Assembly: GCF_003867015.1 (NCBI RefSeq)
Contig: NZ_CP032548.1
Coordinates: 1,121,001 to 1,185,000, forward strand
Reading direction: 5' to 3'
Length of the DNA stretch: 64,000 nucleotides
Source of the DNA: Tenacibaculum singaporense
Lineage (GTDB): Bacteria > Bacteroidota > Bacteroidia > Flavobacteriales > Flavobacteriaceae
In this document: positions 16,744-25,244 of the stretch, in pieces
Layout of the letters: every line of letters begins with the position of its first letter
Position numbering within the stretch: position 1 is the first letter of the stretch
Position numbers and translations under genes: made by a program
Notes under the pieces: model-generated
Seen by the model: only the letters and a program-made list of their open reading frames with translations
What the model was told of the DNA's origin: nothing
Database searches by the model: none

Positions 16744-17772
16744 TTATTTGATTAATACAGTTTTGTATTTTTCTAAATTTTTAAGTGCAATACCTGTTCC
16801 TCGAACTACAGCACGTAACGGATCTTCAGCAACATATACTGGTAAATCTGTTTTTCTAGATAAACGCTTATCTAAGCCTCTAAGCATTGATCCACCCCCA
16901 GCTAAATAAATACCTGTATTGTAAATATCAGCAGCTAATTCAGGAGGTGTTTTAGATAGCGTTTCCATTACGGCATCTTCAATACGTAAAATTGATTTAT
17001 CTAGTGCTTTTGCAATTTCACGATAAGAAACTTGTATTTGCTTAGGCTTTCCACTTAATAAATCACGTCCTTGAACCATCATGTCTTCAGGAGGCGTGTC
17101 TAAATCTTCTGTAGCTGAACCTATTTGTAACTTTATTTTTTCAGCAGTAGTTTCTCCAACATATAAATTGTGTTGCGTACGCATGTAATACATAATATCG
17201 CTAGTAAATAAATCTCCAGCAACTTTTACTGATTGATCACAGACAATACCAGCTAGTGCTATAACAGCAATTTCAGTTGTACCACCACCTATATCAATAA
17301 TCATATTTCCTTTAGGCTCCATAATATCAACACCTACACCAATAGCTGCTGCCATAGGTTCGTAAATCAAATAGATTTCTTTAGCGTTCATATGACGACC
17401 AGAATCAATAACTGCTCGTTTTTCAACTTCAGTAATTCCTGAAGGAATACAAATTACCATGCGTAATGATGGTGGAAATAATTTCTTTTTTATGGCAGGA
17501 ATTTGTTTTACAAATTCCTTAATCATTTCTTCTGAAGCTTGAAAGTCAGCAATTACACCGTCTTTTAACGGACGTATGGTTTTGATATTTTCATGGGTTT
17601 TTCCTTGCATCCTACTAGCTTCGTGACCTGTAGCAATAATTTTACCAGTAAGCCTATTTCTAGCAACAATAGAGGGGTTGTCAATAACTACCTTACCATT
17701 GTGGATTATAAGTGTATTTGCAGTACCTAAATCTACTGCAATATCTTCTGTCATGAAATCGAAAAAACCCAT
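16744..17772 (-). CDS. mreB: rod shape-determining protein MreB
   Basis: A 342-residue actin-like ATPase forming membrane-bound filaments that steer wall synthesis. Phosphate 1 motif DLGTANTLI near the N terminus, phosphate 2 motif MIIDIGGGTTEIAVI (about residues 155-170) and the adenosine motif IYLAGGGSMLRGLD are intact. First gene of the mreB-mreC-mreD-mrdA-rodA operon. TAGATTTG at 17813-17820 on the minus strand is a possible -7 box. Confidence 0.97.
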   Translation of the reverse strand: MGFFDFMTEDIAVDLGTANTLIIHNGKVVIDNPSIVARNRLTGKIIATGHEASRMQGKTHENIKTIRPLKDGVIADFQASEEMIKEFVKQIPAIKKKLFPPSLRMVICIPSGITEVEKRAVIDSGRHMNAKEIYLIYEPMAAAIGVGVDIMEPKGNMIIDIGGGTTEIAVIALAGIVCDQSVKVAGDLFTSDIMYYMRTQHNLYVGETTAEKIKLQIGSATEDLDTPPEDMMVQGRDLLSGKPKQIQVSYREIAKALDKSILRIEDAVMETLSKTPPELAADIYNTGIYLAGGGSMLRGLDKRLSRKTDLPVYVAEDPLRAVVRGTGIALKNLEKYKTVLIK

Positions 17773-17854
17773 AAAGATTTCGTTATTTATATTTAATTTT
17801 AATGTATTCTCACAAATCTAATAAAAATCTGTGGGTATTTTACACTCAGTATAA

Positions 17855-19381
17855 TTAATGTTTAAAATGTCTAGTTCCAGTAAAAACCATAGAAACATTA
17901 TTATCGTTACAATAATCAATGCTTAATTGATCTTTAATAGATCCCCCTGGTTGAATTACACTTTTTATACCTGCTTTGTCTGCTATTTCTACACAGTCAG
18001 GAAAAGGGAAAAAAGCATCACTAGCCATAACAGCTCCGTTTAAGTCAAAGTTGAAGCTATTAGCTTTTTCAATAGCTTGTTTTAGGGCATCAACTCTACT
18101 TGTTTGGCCTGTTCCCCCGGCTAATAATTGTTTGTCTTTTACTAAAATAATAGTATTAGACTTAGTGTTTTTACATAGTTTAGATGCAAATAACAAATCC
18201 TCTAACTCACTTTCTGATGGTTTATTGTTAGTAGGGTAAGATAAATCATCTAATTTGTCTGTAATATAATCTTTATCTTGAACTAATACTCCGTTTAAGG
18301 CTGTTCTAACTGTTTGTTTGGGTAATTCAACTTCTTTTTGAATTAAAATTACTCTATTCTTTTTACCTTTTAAAATTTCTAAAGCATCAGCATCATAAGC
18401 AGGAGCGATAACCACTTCACAGAATAATTTGTGAATTTCTTCGGCAGTGGCTTTATCAATTTTCGTGTTTGAAATTAAGATCCCTCCAAATGCAGAAACA
18501 GGGTCACCTGCTAAAGCGTCTACATAAGCTTGATGAATCGTTTTACGTTGAGCGAAACCACAAGCATTGTTATGTTTTAAAATAGCAAATGTTGGATCTT
18601 CACCTTTAAATTCTTCTATTAAATTAACAGCAGCATCAACATCTAATAAGTTGTTATAGCTTAATTCTTTTCCATGTAGTTTATCAAACATAGCATCTAA
18701 ATTGCCAAAGAAAAAACCTTTTTGATGAGGGTTTTCTCCATAGCGTAATACTTTAGAAGTAGTTTCACTAGCTTTATATACAACTTCATCTTCATTGAAA
18801 TAATTGAAAATGGCAGTGTCATAATGAGAGGAGATATTAAAAGCTTTAGCAGCAAACTTTTTTCTATCGTTTAACGAAGTTTCTCCGTTGCTTTCTGAAA
18901 TAATAGTTAAGAAATCTTCATATTGTTCCATTGAAGAAACAATCACAGTATCCTTAAAGTTTTTTGCAGCTGCGCGGATTAATGAAATTCCGCCGATATC
19001 AATTTTTTCAATAATATCTTGTTCAGAGGCTCCAGAAGCAACTGTTTTTTCAAAAGGATATAAATCTACAATCACTAAATCTAATTGAGGAATATTGTAT
19101 TCTTGCATTTCAGCAACATCCCCTTCGTGATCTTGTCTGTTTAAAATACCTCCAAAAACTTTTGGGTGTAATGTTTTTACTCTTCCTCCTAAAATTGAAG
19201 GATACGAAGTAACATCTTCTACAGGTACTACGTCAATGCCTAAGTCTTTGATGAACTTCTCAGTACCACCAGTAGAGTATATAGTAACACCTAGTTCGTT
19301 AAGTTTTTTAACAATAGGCTCTAATCCGTCTTTGTGAAAAACGGAAATTAATGCTGATTTAATAGTTTTTGTATTGTTCAT
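17855..19381 (-). CDS. purH: bifunctional AICAR transformylase / IMP cyclohydrolase
   Basis: A 508-residue enzyme for the last two steps of IMP synthesis. The N-terminal MGS-like cyclohydrolase domain (about residues 5-190) contains STGGTEKFIKDLGI and LGGRVKTLHPKVFGGIL; the C-terminal AICARFT domain (about 195-508) contains RYGENPHQKGFF, the catalytic LKHNNACGFA and SDAFFPFPDCVEIADKAGIKSVIQPGGS. It stands alone, with its own promoter. Confidence 0.97.
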   Translation of the reverse strand: MNNTKTIKSALISVFHKDGLEPIVKKLNELGVTIYSTGGTEKFIKDLGIDVVPVEDVTSYPSILGGRVKTLHPKVFGGILNRQDHEGDVAEMQEYNIPQLDLVIVDLYPFEKTVASGASEQDIIEKIDIGGISLIRAAAKNFKDTVIVSSMEQYEDFLTIISESNGETSLNDRKKFAAKAFNISSHYDTAIFNYFNEDEVVYKASETTSKVLRYGENPHQKGFFFGNLDAMFDKLHGKELSYNNLLDVDAAVNLIEEFKGEDPTFAILKHNNACGFAQRKTIHQAYVDALAGDPVSAFGGILISNTKIDKATAEEIHKLFCEVVIAPAYDADALEILKGKKNRVILIQKEVELPKQTVRTALNGVLVQDKDYITDKLDDLSYPTNNKPSESELEDLLFASKLCKNTKSNTIILVKDKQLLAGGTGQTSRVDALKQAIEKANSFNFDLNGAVMASDAFFPFPDCVEIADKAGIKSVIQPGGSIKDQLSIDYCNDNNVSMVFTGTRHFKH

Positions 19382-19403
19382 TATTGTTGTGTTGTTAAGC
19401 TTG

Positions 19404-19434
19404 CAAAGCTAGTAAAACAGTAGGCGTTACACAA
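19404..19434 (-). promoter_or_regulatory. purH promoter
   Basis: On the minus strand TTG (19434-19432), 20 bases, TAGCTTTG (19411-19404), 23 bases before the ATG. Confidence 0.65.
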
Positions 19435-19458
19435 TAATTTTTTAAGTTTTTAAGATTG

Positions 19459-19498
19459 AAAACACCACCAAAATTATTTTAATTTTGGTGGTGTTTTT
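19459..19498. terminator. terminator between the 41-aa gene and purH
   Basis: Long inverted repeat AACACCACCAAAATTA / TAATTTTGGTGGTGTT; T-run on the plus side, four T on the minus side. Confidence 0.7.
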
Positions 19499-19523
19499 CT
19501 AACAACAAAATTTAAAAGAAAAA

Positions 19524-19649
19524 TTACTCTGCAGTTTCTAAAAAATTACGAAACCAGATTGTGAATTTTTCTACTAAAGATTGTTGAGATTTTGAACGAG
19601 CATTAGCATTGCCTAATGCCGCATAAGAAGGATGTTCTCTACTGCTCAT
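19524..19649 (-). CDS. 41-residue small protein
   Basis: ATG at 19649 opens 41 codons reading MSSREHPSYAALGNANARSK then SQQSLVEKFTIWFRNFLETAE. The C-terminal half is an amphipathic helix with aromatic residues (FTIWFRNFL). It has the base composition of a coding sequence, sits in an otherwise unexplained gap, and is followed by a strong terminator, so it is probably real. No family is recognised. The LVEKFTIWFRNFLE helix might contact membrane, which is only a guess. Confidence 0.5.
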   Translation of the reverse strand: MSSREHPSYAALGNANARSKSQQSLVEKFTIWFRNFLETAE

Positions 19650-19732
19650 ATTTAAGGGGATTAATGGGGTTGTTAAAAAATCACATCAAATAAAGTAAAA
19701 AAAAACTTAATAATCAAGTGATTATGTGAAAA

Positions 19733-20185
19733 TTATATAAAGGTGGCTACTTTTTTACAAACATACTCTAATAAAACCTCATCATTTTGAGTAAATGGAT
19801 TAACTGTGTGAGAGTCAATGTCTATTTGGCCAACGTTTTCTCCATCAATAAAAATAGGGATAACAATCTCAGATTTTACTTTCCATCCACAAGAGATATA
19901 ATTGTCTTGCTCACTAACATCTTGAACTACAAAATTTTCATTACTAACAGCAACTTGACCACAAATTCCTTTTCCAAAAGGGATAATTGTATGATCTGTA
20001 GGTTCTCCGTTAAATTGTGCTAATTTTAATTCTTCTTTATCTCCATTTTTAAAGTAAAAACCAACCCAGTCGTAATAAGAAATTTCTGAAGCTAAATAAT
20101 CGCAGATTTGTTGTAGTTTTTCCTCTTTTGAAGAATTATTACTAACTATTGAGTCTATGTTGTCTTTTAGTTCTTGTATGTTCAT
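19733..20185 (-). CDS. GAF domain protein, free-methionine-(R)-sulfoxide reductase-like
   Basis: A 150-residue single GAF domain of the YebR/fRMsr type: YYDWVGFYFKNGDKEELKLAQFNG, IPFGKGICGQVA and the SEIVIPIFIDGENVGQIDIDS strand. fRMsr uses three cysteines; two positions are matched here (GKGICG and the YISCGW loop) while the third, normally about ten residues before GKG, is replaced (sequence around PTDHTI). It may therefore be a reductase working with two cysteines or a ligand-binding GAF protein. Cytoplasmic. Confidence 0.85.
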   Translation of the reverse strand: MNIQELKDNIDSIVSNNSSKEEKLQQICDYLASEISYYDWVGFYFKNGDKEELKLAQFNGEPTDHTIIPFGKGICGQVAVSNENFVVQDVSEQDNYISCGWKVKSEIVIPIFIDGENVGQIDIDSHTVNPFTQNDEVLLEYVCKKVATFI

Positions 20186-20379
20186 AAAAGTGTTTTTTAT
20201 CTTATTCGTAAAGAGTGTTTAAAGCTTACAAAAATAGTTGTAAGGATTGTGATAAAAAACTGAATTCTATTTTTTATAGTTTAAAATGCATGTTTTAAGA
20301 GTTTTTTATGAAAAGAGGAGTAGTAATGTCAAAGAGAATGAGTTTGCTATTTGTATTGCTGTTAAAAGACTCTTTAATG
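20186..20379. other. intergenic stretch with no supported feature
   Basis: AT-rich sequence between the GAF gene and the terminator at 20380. A 30-codon plus-strand frame (20308-20400) exists but lacks coding character. Nothing else seen. Confidence 0.6.
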
Positions 20380-20421
20380 AGAAGAAGCAAAAGTTTTTAA
20401 ACTTTTGCTTCTTCTGTTTTT
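20380..20421. terminator. terminator beyond the tssC remnant
   Basis: 15-bp stem AGAAGAAGCAAAAGT / ACTTTTGCTTCTTCT with a T-run on the plus side; about 40 bases past the tssC stop. Confidence 0.7.
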
Positions 20422-20457
20422 TCTTAAAAAGAAAATTATTGTTATTTTAAAGTTGAA

Positions 20458-21036
20458 TTACTGTTGAACGTATTCACTATGCCATACAGCGTCTTCAGGT
20501 CCATCTCCTTTGTGTCCGTCTAATTGAATAACAAAACTTTTAGCTGGGAAATAAGGAGTGATGTGAATGTCTAATAAAACACGGTCTTTTTGATTTTGAT
20601 CTTGTTCTATTTTTATAACCTTAAAACGCTCAATTAACTTAGTAGGTCCTTGAATATCATCTAAAAACTTAACTATTTGGCGACGTAAGTCAGCTTCAGT
20701 TCTAGAACTCCAGTTTTCAAATGCTCGTCTTTTTAAGAAATCAAGTAATACTTTTGTTATATGGTCAAATACTCTTACAACAGAATAAGTTTGTAGTCCT
20801 AAGTTGCCTCCGTTAAATAAAGTTTTAGCAGAAAAGCCATTACTTTACTGTATTCGTTAACCATAGGAACAAGTCCCATTTTTTTGATTTCAGAAATTTT
20901 ACTCTTTTTAAGGTCGAATCTTACGCTTTCTACTTCATTAAGACCACCGAACTTTTTACCTGCTACTATTTGTGACATTAATGTGTGGTATATTTTACCG
21001 GCTAAAGCAGATGAAGATGAAAGCAGAGGAATTCCT
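20458..21036 (-). pseudogene. tssC: truncated, frameshifted tssC (type VI secretion sheath, DUF5458 type)
   Basis: Reading the minus strand gives about 190 residues of the C-terminal part of the large contractile-sheath subunit TssC of the Bacteroidetes T6SS (subtype iii). The first part (about 21036-20836) reads IPLLSS then ALAGKIYHTLMSQIVAGKKF and MGLVPMVNEYSKVMAF; then one base is lost in a T-run (plus strand AAAA at 20832-20835) and the frame resumes with SAKTLFNGG, LGLQTYSVVRVFDHITKVLL, RRAFENWSSRTEADLRRQIV and DIHITPYFPAKSFVIQLDGH up to a TAA at 20458. About half the gene, including the whole N terminus, is missing; a stop lies just upstream of the break. Family recognised from memory of DUF5458 sequences. 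Confidence 0.82.
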
Positions 21037-21121
21037 TAAACCTTTATATCCAAGTAAAATTTCCACACCAGAGGCTACAAAAGAACAGCAAGCAGAACGT
21101 AAACGTATAGGTGGATGGTAA
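21011..21121 (+). CDS. short open frame, probable 3' remnant of an unknown gene
   Basis: On the plus strand 36 codons from ATG at 21011 end in TAA at 21121 and read ...AEEFLKPLYPS then KISTPEATKEQQAERKRIGG W. The amino-acid usage looks genuinely coding, but the first third is antisense to the tssC remnant, so the native 5' part was probably lost at the same breakpoint (near GGAATTCC at 21028-21035). No family recognised. Confidence 0.35.
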   Translation: MKMKAEEFLKPLYPSKISTPEATKEQQAERKRIGGW

Positions 21122-21222
21122 AGAGATAAAATTAAGTAAGCTATATTATGAGTTATTGTTTTACAAATAACTTTAAAAGAGTAAAAGCCTAAGGTTATAA
21201 AATGTAAAGTTTTAAAAATTTG

Positions 21223-21230
21223 TACCTTTG
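21223..21230 (+). promoter_or_regulatory. -7 element very close to the HYC_CC_PP start
   Basis: TACCTTTG at 21223-21230 ends six bases before the ATG at 21237; transcription would begin at or next to the start codon, implying a leaderless or nearly leaderless mRNA. Confidence 0.5.
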
Positions 21231-21236
21231 CAAGGC

Positions 21237-21647
21237 ATGAAGAAACATTTTTCTAAAATAACAGCTATAACCTTAGCACTAACAGTGTTGCTATCTACAT
21301 TCTCTTTTAATGTAGAAAAACATTTTTGTGGTGATTTTTTAGTAGCTGTTTCTTATGTAGGAAGTGTAGCTAGCTGTGATGATGTAGAAGAGGACAGCTG
21401 CGAGAGTAAAACAATAGAACCATCGTGTTGTAAAGACGATGTAGAGCTTATAAAAGGGCAAACTCAAATTCAAAAATCGTCTGTAGAAAAAATAACCTTT
21501 ATAAAGGTTGCTACAGCGGTTACTTCATATGTTTTTAACAGTCTGTTGTTTCAAGACTTAGAAAAGCAATTTATTCCACATAAACAATATGTACCACCTA
21601 AGTTATTTTTTGACATACAGGTACTTCACGAAGTCTTTATCATATGA
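21237..21647 (+). CDS. HYC_CC_PP family protein
   Basis: A 136-residue exported protein. Signal peptide MKKHFSKITAITLALTVLLSTFSF, then the family landmarks: an H-x-C block (EKHFCGDFLVAVSY), a second cysteine region with paired cysteines (EPSCCKDD) and a PP near the C terminus (YVPPKLFF). These proteins occur in Bacteroidota directly upstream of TonB receptors and metal-binding proteins, and their cysteine content suggests metal handling. The frame begins with TTG at 21228, but the ATG at 21237 gives the proper signal peptide. First gene of a three-gene set. Confidence 0.8.
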   Translation: MKKHFSKITAITLALTVLLSTFSFNVEKHFCGDFLVAVSYVGSVASCDDVEEDSCESKTIEPSCCKDDVELIKGQTQIQKSSVEKITFIKVATAVTSYVFNSLLFQDLEKQFIPHKQYVPPKLFFDIQVLHEVFII

Positions 21648-21704
21648 TTTACAATTCTTACTTAAAAAATAAGAATTGTATAATATAGTATGATGAAATA
21701 AATA

Positions 21705-23930
21705 ATGAAAAAAAACTTCATAATCAGTGTTTTTTTACTGATTTCTCTATCACTTTTTGCTCAAAAAGAGTTAAAAGGAGTGATAAAAGATAATAATAAT
21801 TTAGAAATATTTGGAGCGAATGTATATTGGTTAAACACAAATACAGGAACGACCACCAATGAAACAGGAACGTTTAGTATTCCGTATAAAAAGGAGTATA
21901 AAAAATTAATAATAAGTTTTGTTGGTTATAAGACAGATACAATAACTGTTAACGGTACAAAACCAATCAATCACTATTTAACAGAAAGTAATACGTTAAA
22001 TGAGGTTGCAGTTTCTGCAAAAAAAAGTGCTACTCAACGTTCGTATTTACAAACACAAAACTTGGTAACTATTAATAGTGATGAGTTGTTAAAAGCCGCT
22101 TGTTGTAATCTGTCAGAAAGTTTTGAAACCAACCCGTCAATAGATGTTAATTTTTCTGATGCGTTAACAGGTACAAAACAAATTCAAATGTTAGGATTAA
22201 CAAGTCCATATTTGTTAATTACTCAAGAAAATATTCCGTCAATTAGAGGAGCAGCACAAGCATTCGGATTAACATTTACACCTGGGACTTGGGTTGAAAG
22301 TATTCAAATAACAAAAGGAGCAGGAAGTGTTGTAAATGGTTTCGAAAGTATTTCGGGACAAATAAATACGGAGCTAGTAAAACCATCTACCAATCATAAA
22401 TTTTACCTGAATGCTTATGGAGCAGTAGGAGGAAGGTTAGAGTTCAATACGCATTTCAATCAAAAAGTGAGCGAAAAATGGCAAACAGGTTTGTATGTAC
22501 ATGGGGATTATAGAGGGGAAAAGTTTGATAAAAATAACGATAACTTTTTAGACAACCCATTAGCAGAACAAATCAATGTGATGAACCGTTGGCAATATAC
22601 TGATGCCGAAAAAGGTTGGGTAAGTTTTATCAATTTTAGATATTTAGACGATTCAAAACAAGTAGGAGAAGTTGGTTTTAACCCAGAAGTAGATAGAGGA
22701 TCAAATACTGTTTGGGGAAGCGAAATTAAAACCAAACGTTTTGATACTTCTGTAAAAGTAGGTTATGTGTTTCCAGATATGCCATTTCAAAATATGGGCT
22801 TTCAAGCGGCGTATAGTAACCATAAACAAGATTCGTATTTTGGATTGAGAGATTATAATATTCAGCATCAAAGCTTTTATAGCAGTTTTGTGTTTAGCTC
22901 TATTATTGGAGATACTCGTAATAAGTTTAAAACAGGTGCTAGCCTTACGTATGATAACTACGAAGAGTTTATTAGTGAGCTGCTGTCTCCGAATTTTAAT
23001 AGAAAAGAAAACTCTGTAGGAGCTTTTTTTGAATATGCTTATGACAATGCAGATAATCTTAGTGTTACAGCGGGCGTTCGATTAGACCATCATAACTTAT
23101 TAGGAACTTTTGTAACACCAAGATTGCACATGCGTTATGTTCCTTGGGAAAGAGGAGTGTTAAGAGCTTCTGTAGGAAGAGGAAAACGAAGCGCGAATAT
23201 TTTTGCAGAGAATCAACAACTTTTTGCTTCATCACGAGCAATAACTATTGATAATACAGGCGGAAATATTTATGGCTTAGACCCAGAAGAAGCTTGGAAT
23301 TACGGAGTATCGTTTTTACAAGGATATAAACTATTTGGTAGAAAAGGAGATGTAACATTCGATTTTTATCAAACAAATTTTTCAAATCAGGTAGTAGTCG
23401 ATTGGGAAAATCCACAAGAAATTTCTTTTTATAATTTAGAAGGAAAGAGTATCGCAAATAGTTTCCAGATAGAAATGAATCAAAATATAATCCCTTATTT
23501 TAATACTCGATTCTCTTATAAGTTTTATGATGTTTCTACAGATTATAAATCAGGAAACTTAGCAAAAGCATTACAAGCTAAACATCGTTTTTTTGCCAAT
23601 GTATCTTACGAAACTAAAACAGAAGAAAGTGATGCCAGTTGGAAGTTTGATGTAACCTATAACTGGATAGGAGAGCAACGACTACCTAATACCAATAACC
23701 AGTTGCCAACATATTCAGATAGCTATAACTTATTAAACACGCAAATAACAAAAGTGTTTTCAAAAAAGTTTGAAATGTATGCTGGAGCTGAAAATATTAC
23801 AAATTACAAACAAAAAAATCCTATACTGGGAAGTGATAATCCATTTGGTGCAAATTTTGATACTACTATTGTATATGCACCAGTTTTTGGAAGTAATTTC
23901 TATGCAGGGTTACGATTTAAAATAGATTAA
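21705..23930 (+). CDS. TonB-dependent receptor, probably for metal
   Basis: A 741-residue outer-membrane receptor: signal peptide (MKKNFIISVFLLISLSLFAQ), a carboxypeptidase-regulatory-like domain (about residues 20-95, LKGVIKDNNNLEIFGANVYW ... YKKLIISFVGYKTDTI), a plug domain (about 105-220, with TKGAGSVVNGFESISGQIN) and a 22-strand barrel ending in FYAGLRFKID. No SusD partner follows, so carbohydrate uptake is unlikely; the flanking HYC_CC_PP and HMA-domain genes suggest a copper or other soft-metal ligand. The pair CC in the plug (LLKAACCNLSESF) is notable and is shared, as far as I recall, by this receptor subgroup. Confidence 0.92.
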   Translation: MKKNFIISVFLLISLSLFAQKELKGVIKDNNNLEIFGANVYWLNTNTGTTTNETGTFSIPYKKEYKKLIISFVGYKTDTITVNGTKPINHYLTESNTLNEVAVSAKKSATQRSYLQTQNLVTINSDELLKAACCNLSESFETNPSIDVNFSDALTGTKQIQMLGLTSPYLLITQENIPSIRGAAQAFGLTFTPGTWVESIQITKGAGSVVNGFESISGQINTELVKPSTNHKFYLNAYGAVGGRLEFNTHFNQKVSEKWQTGLYVHGDYRGEKFDKNNDNFLDNPLAEQINVMNRWQYTDAEKGWVSFINFRYLDDSKQVGEVGFNPEVDRGSNTVWGSEIKTKRFDTSVKVGYVFPDMPFQNMGFQAAYSNHKQDSYFGLRDYNIQHQSFYSSFVFSSIIGDTRNKFKTGASLTYDNYEEFISELLSPNFNRKENSVGAFFEYAYDNADNLSVTAGVRLDHHNLLGTFVTPRLHMRYVPWERGVLRASVGRGKRSANIFAENQQLFASSRAITIDNTGGNIYGLDPEEAWNYGVSFLQGYKLFGRKGDVTFDFYQTNFSNQVVVDWENPQEISFYNLEGKSIANSFQIEMNQNIIPYFNTRFSYKFYDVSTDYKSGNLAKALQAKHRFFANVSYETKTEESDASWKFDVTYNWIGEQRLPNTNNQLPTYSDSYNLLNTQITKVFSKKFEMYAGAENITNYKQKNPILGSDNPFGANFDTTIVYAPVFGSNFYAGLRFKID

Positions 23931-23960
23931 TTAATTCAATAAATTAAAAACAAAGAACAC

Positions 23961-24326
23961 ATGAAAAATATATTTTTATTAGCAGTTGTTTTATTATTAA
24001 GCACATCAACATTTGCTCAGAAGAAGAATGCAAAAGTATCTTTTGAAGTAGACGGTGTTTGTATGATGTGTAAGCAGCGTATAGAAAAAGCAGCGTTAAA
24101 AACTAAAGGAGTAAAATTTGCAAAATGGGATGTGAATACTCACGAGTTAAGTTTAATTATTGATGAACGCAAAACAAGTACAGAAACAGTTAAAAAAACT
24201 ATTGCTGGTGTAGGTCATGACACTAAAGAGTTTAAAGCAACAAAAGAAGCTTATGATAATTTACATGAGTGCTGTAAGTATCGAGATGAGGAAGTGCAAA
24301 AAGATCATAAAAAACCAAAGAAGTAA
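23961..24326 (+). CDS. exported heavy-metal-associated (HMA) domain protein
   Basis: A 121-residue protein with a signal peptide (MKNIFLLAVVLLLSTSTFAQ) and one HMA ferredoxin-fold domain (about residues 24-88). The metal-binding site reads GVCMMCKQR, i.e. Cys-x2-Cys in the usual loop, and a second cysteine pair lies near the end (HECCKYRDE). Likely a periplasmic copper-type chaperone working with the receptor 30 bases upstream. A terminator follows. Confidence 0.88.
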   Translation: MKNIFLLAVVLLLSTSTFAQKKNAKVSFEVDGVCMMCKQRIEKAALKTKGVKFAKWDVNTHELSLIIDERKTSTETVKKTIAGVGHDTKEFKATKEAYDNLHECCKYRDEEVQKDHKKPKK

Positions 24327-24329
24327 TAA

Positions 24330-24360
24330 AAAAATCCCGAGTATTAACTCGGGATTTTTA
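24330..24360. terminator. bidirectional terminator
   Basis: AAAATCCCGAGT / AACTCGGGATTTT-type stem between the convergent HMA and pseudouridine synthase genes. Confidence 0.85.
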
Positions 24361-24362
24361 TG

Positions 24363-25199
24363 TTATAACATTTGTAAAGTGTTAATTTCTTGTTGTGTCA
24401 ATTCACGCCATCTACCACGAGGTAAATTCTTTTTAGTTAAACCAGCAAAAATAACACGATCTAATTTTTTTACATGATATCCATAATGTTCAAATATTTT
24501 ACGAACAATACGGTTTCTACCCGAGTGAATTTCAATACCTACCTCAGTTTTCTTTTCACCCTCTACGTAAGAGACTGCATCAATAAATACTTTTCTTCCT
24601 TCAATAATTACATCACCACGTAATTTTTCTAAATCAGCAATGGTTAATTTTTTGTCTAAAGAAGCATGGTATAATTTACGAACGTTATGCTTAGGGTGCG
24701 TTAATTTTTTTGCCAACTCACCGTCGTTAGTAAATAGTAATAAACCAGTAGTATTTCTATCTAATCTTCCAACAGGATAAATTCGTTCTCTAGTGGCGTT
24801 TCCTACTAATTCCATTACAGTTTTACGACCACGGTCATCTTCCATAGTAGTAATGTAATTTTTAGGTTTGTTTAATAAAACGTAACGTTTCTGCTCCATT
24901 GAGATTAAAGTTCCATCAAAACGAACTTCATCAGTAGGCTGCACTTTGTAACCCATTTCCGTAACTAATTTCCCGTTTACAGAAACACTTCCGTGTTCAA
25001 TATACGTATCTGCTTCTCTACGAGAACAAATTCCTGAATTAGAGATAAATTTGTTCAAGCGAATTCCTGTATCCTCAGTTTTTTTCTGAGTAGGTTTATT
25101 GCTTTTTGGTTTCCTGAAATCTTTTTTGAATTGATTTTTTCCTTGAGGATTGCTGTTACGTCCAGCTTGTCGTCCTCTCGACGAGTTTTTTGAATTCAT
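24363..25199 (-). CDS. rRNA pseudouridine synthase, RluB/RsuA family
   Basis: A 278-residue enzyme with a lysine/asparagine-rich disordered N-terminal extension (about 1-45), an S4 RNA-binding domain (about 47-93, LNKFISNSGICSRREADTYI) and the catalytic domain with GRLDRNTTGLLLFTNDG (catalytic Asp) and HSGRNRIVRKIFEHYGY. RluB modifies U2605 of 23S rRNA in E. coli; RluE/RluF/RsuA are alternatives, and the S4-containing architecture favours RluB. Cytoplasmic. Confidence 0.9.
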   Translation of the reverse strand: MNSKNSSRGRQAGRNSNPQGKNQFKKDFRKPKSNKPTQKKTEDTGIRLNKFISNSGICSRREADTYIEHGSVSVNGKLVTEMGYKVQPTDEVRFDGTLISMEQKRYVLLNKPKNYITTMEDDRGRKTVMELVGNATRERIYPVGRLDRNTTGLLLFTNDGELAKKLTHPKHNVRKLYHASLDKKLTIADLEKLRGDVIIEGRKVFIDAVSYVEGEKKTEVGIEIHSGRNRIVRKIFEHYGYHVKKLDRVIFAGLTKKNLPRGRWRELTQQEINTLQML

Positions 25200-25244
25200 A
25201 ATTAAATTTTAAAAGTTTGCAAATTTACGGTAATTATTTGGTTT

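Noticed and set aside
20308..20400. 30-codon plus-strand frame (MKRGVVMSKRMS…)
   Set aside because: Ends in the terminator stem, low complexity, no upstream promoter; likely chance.
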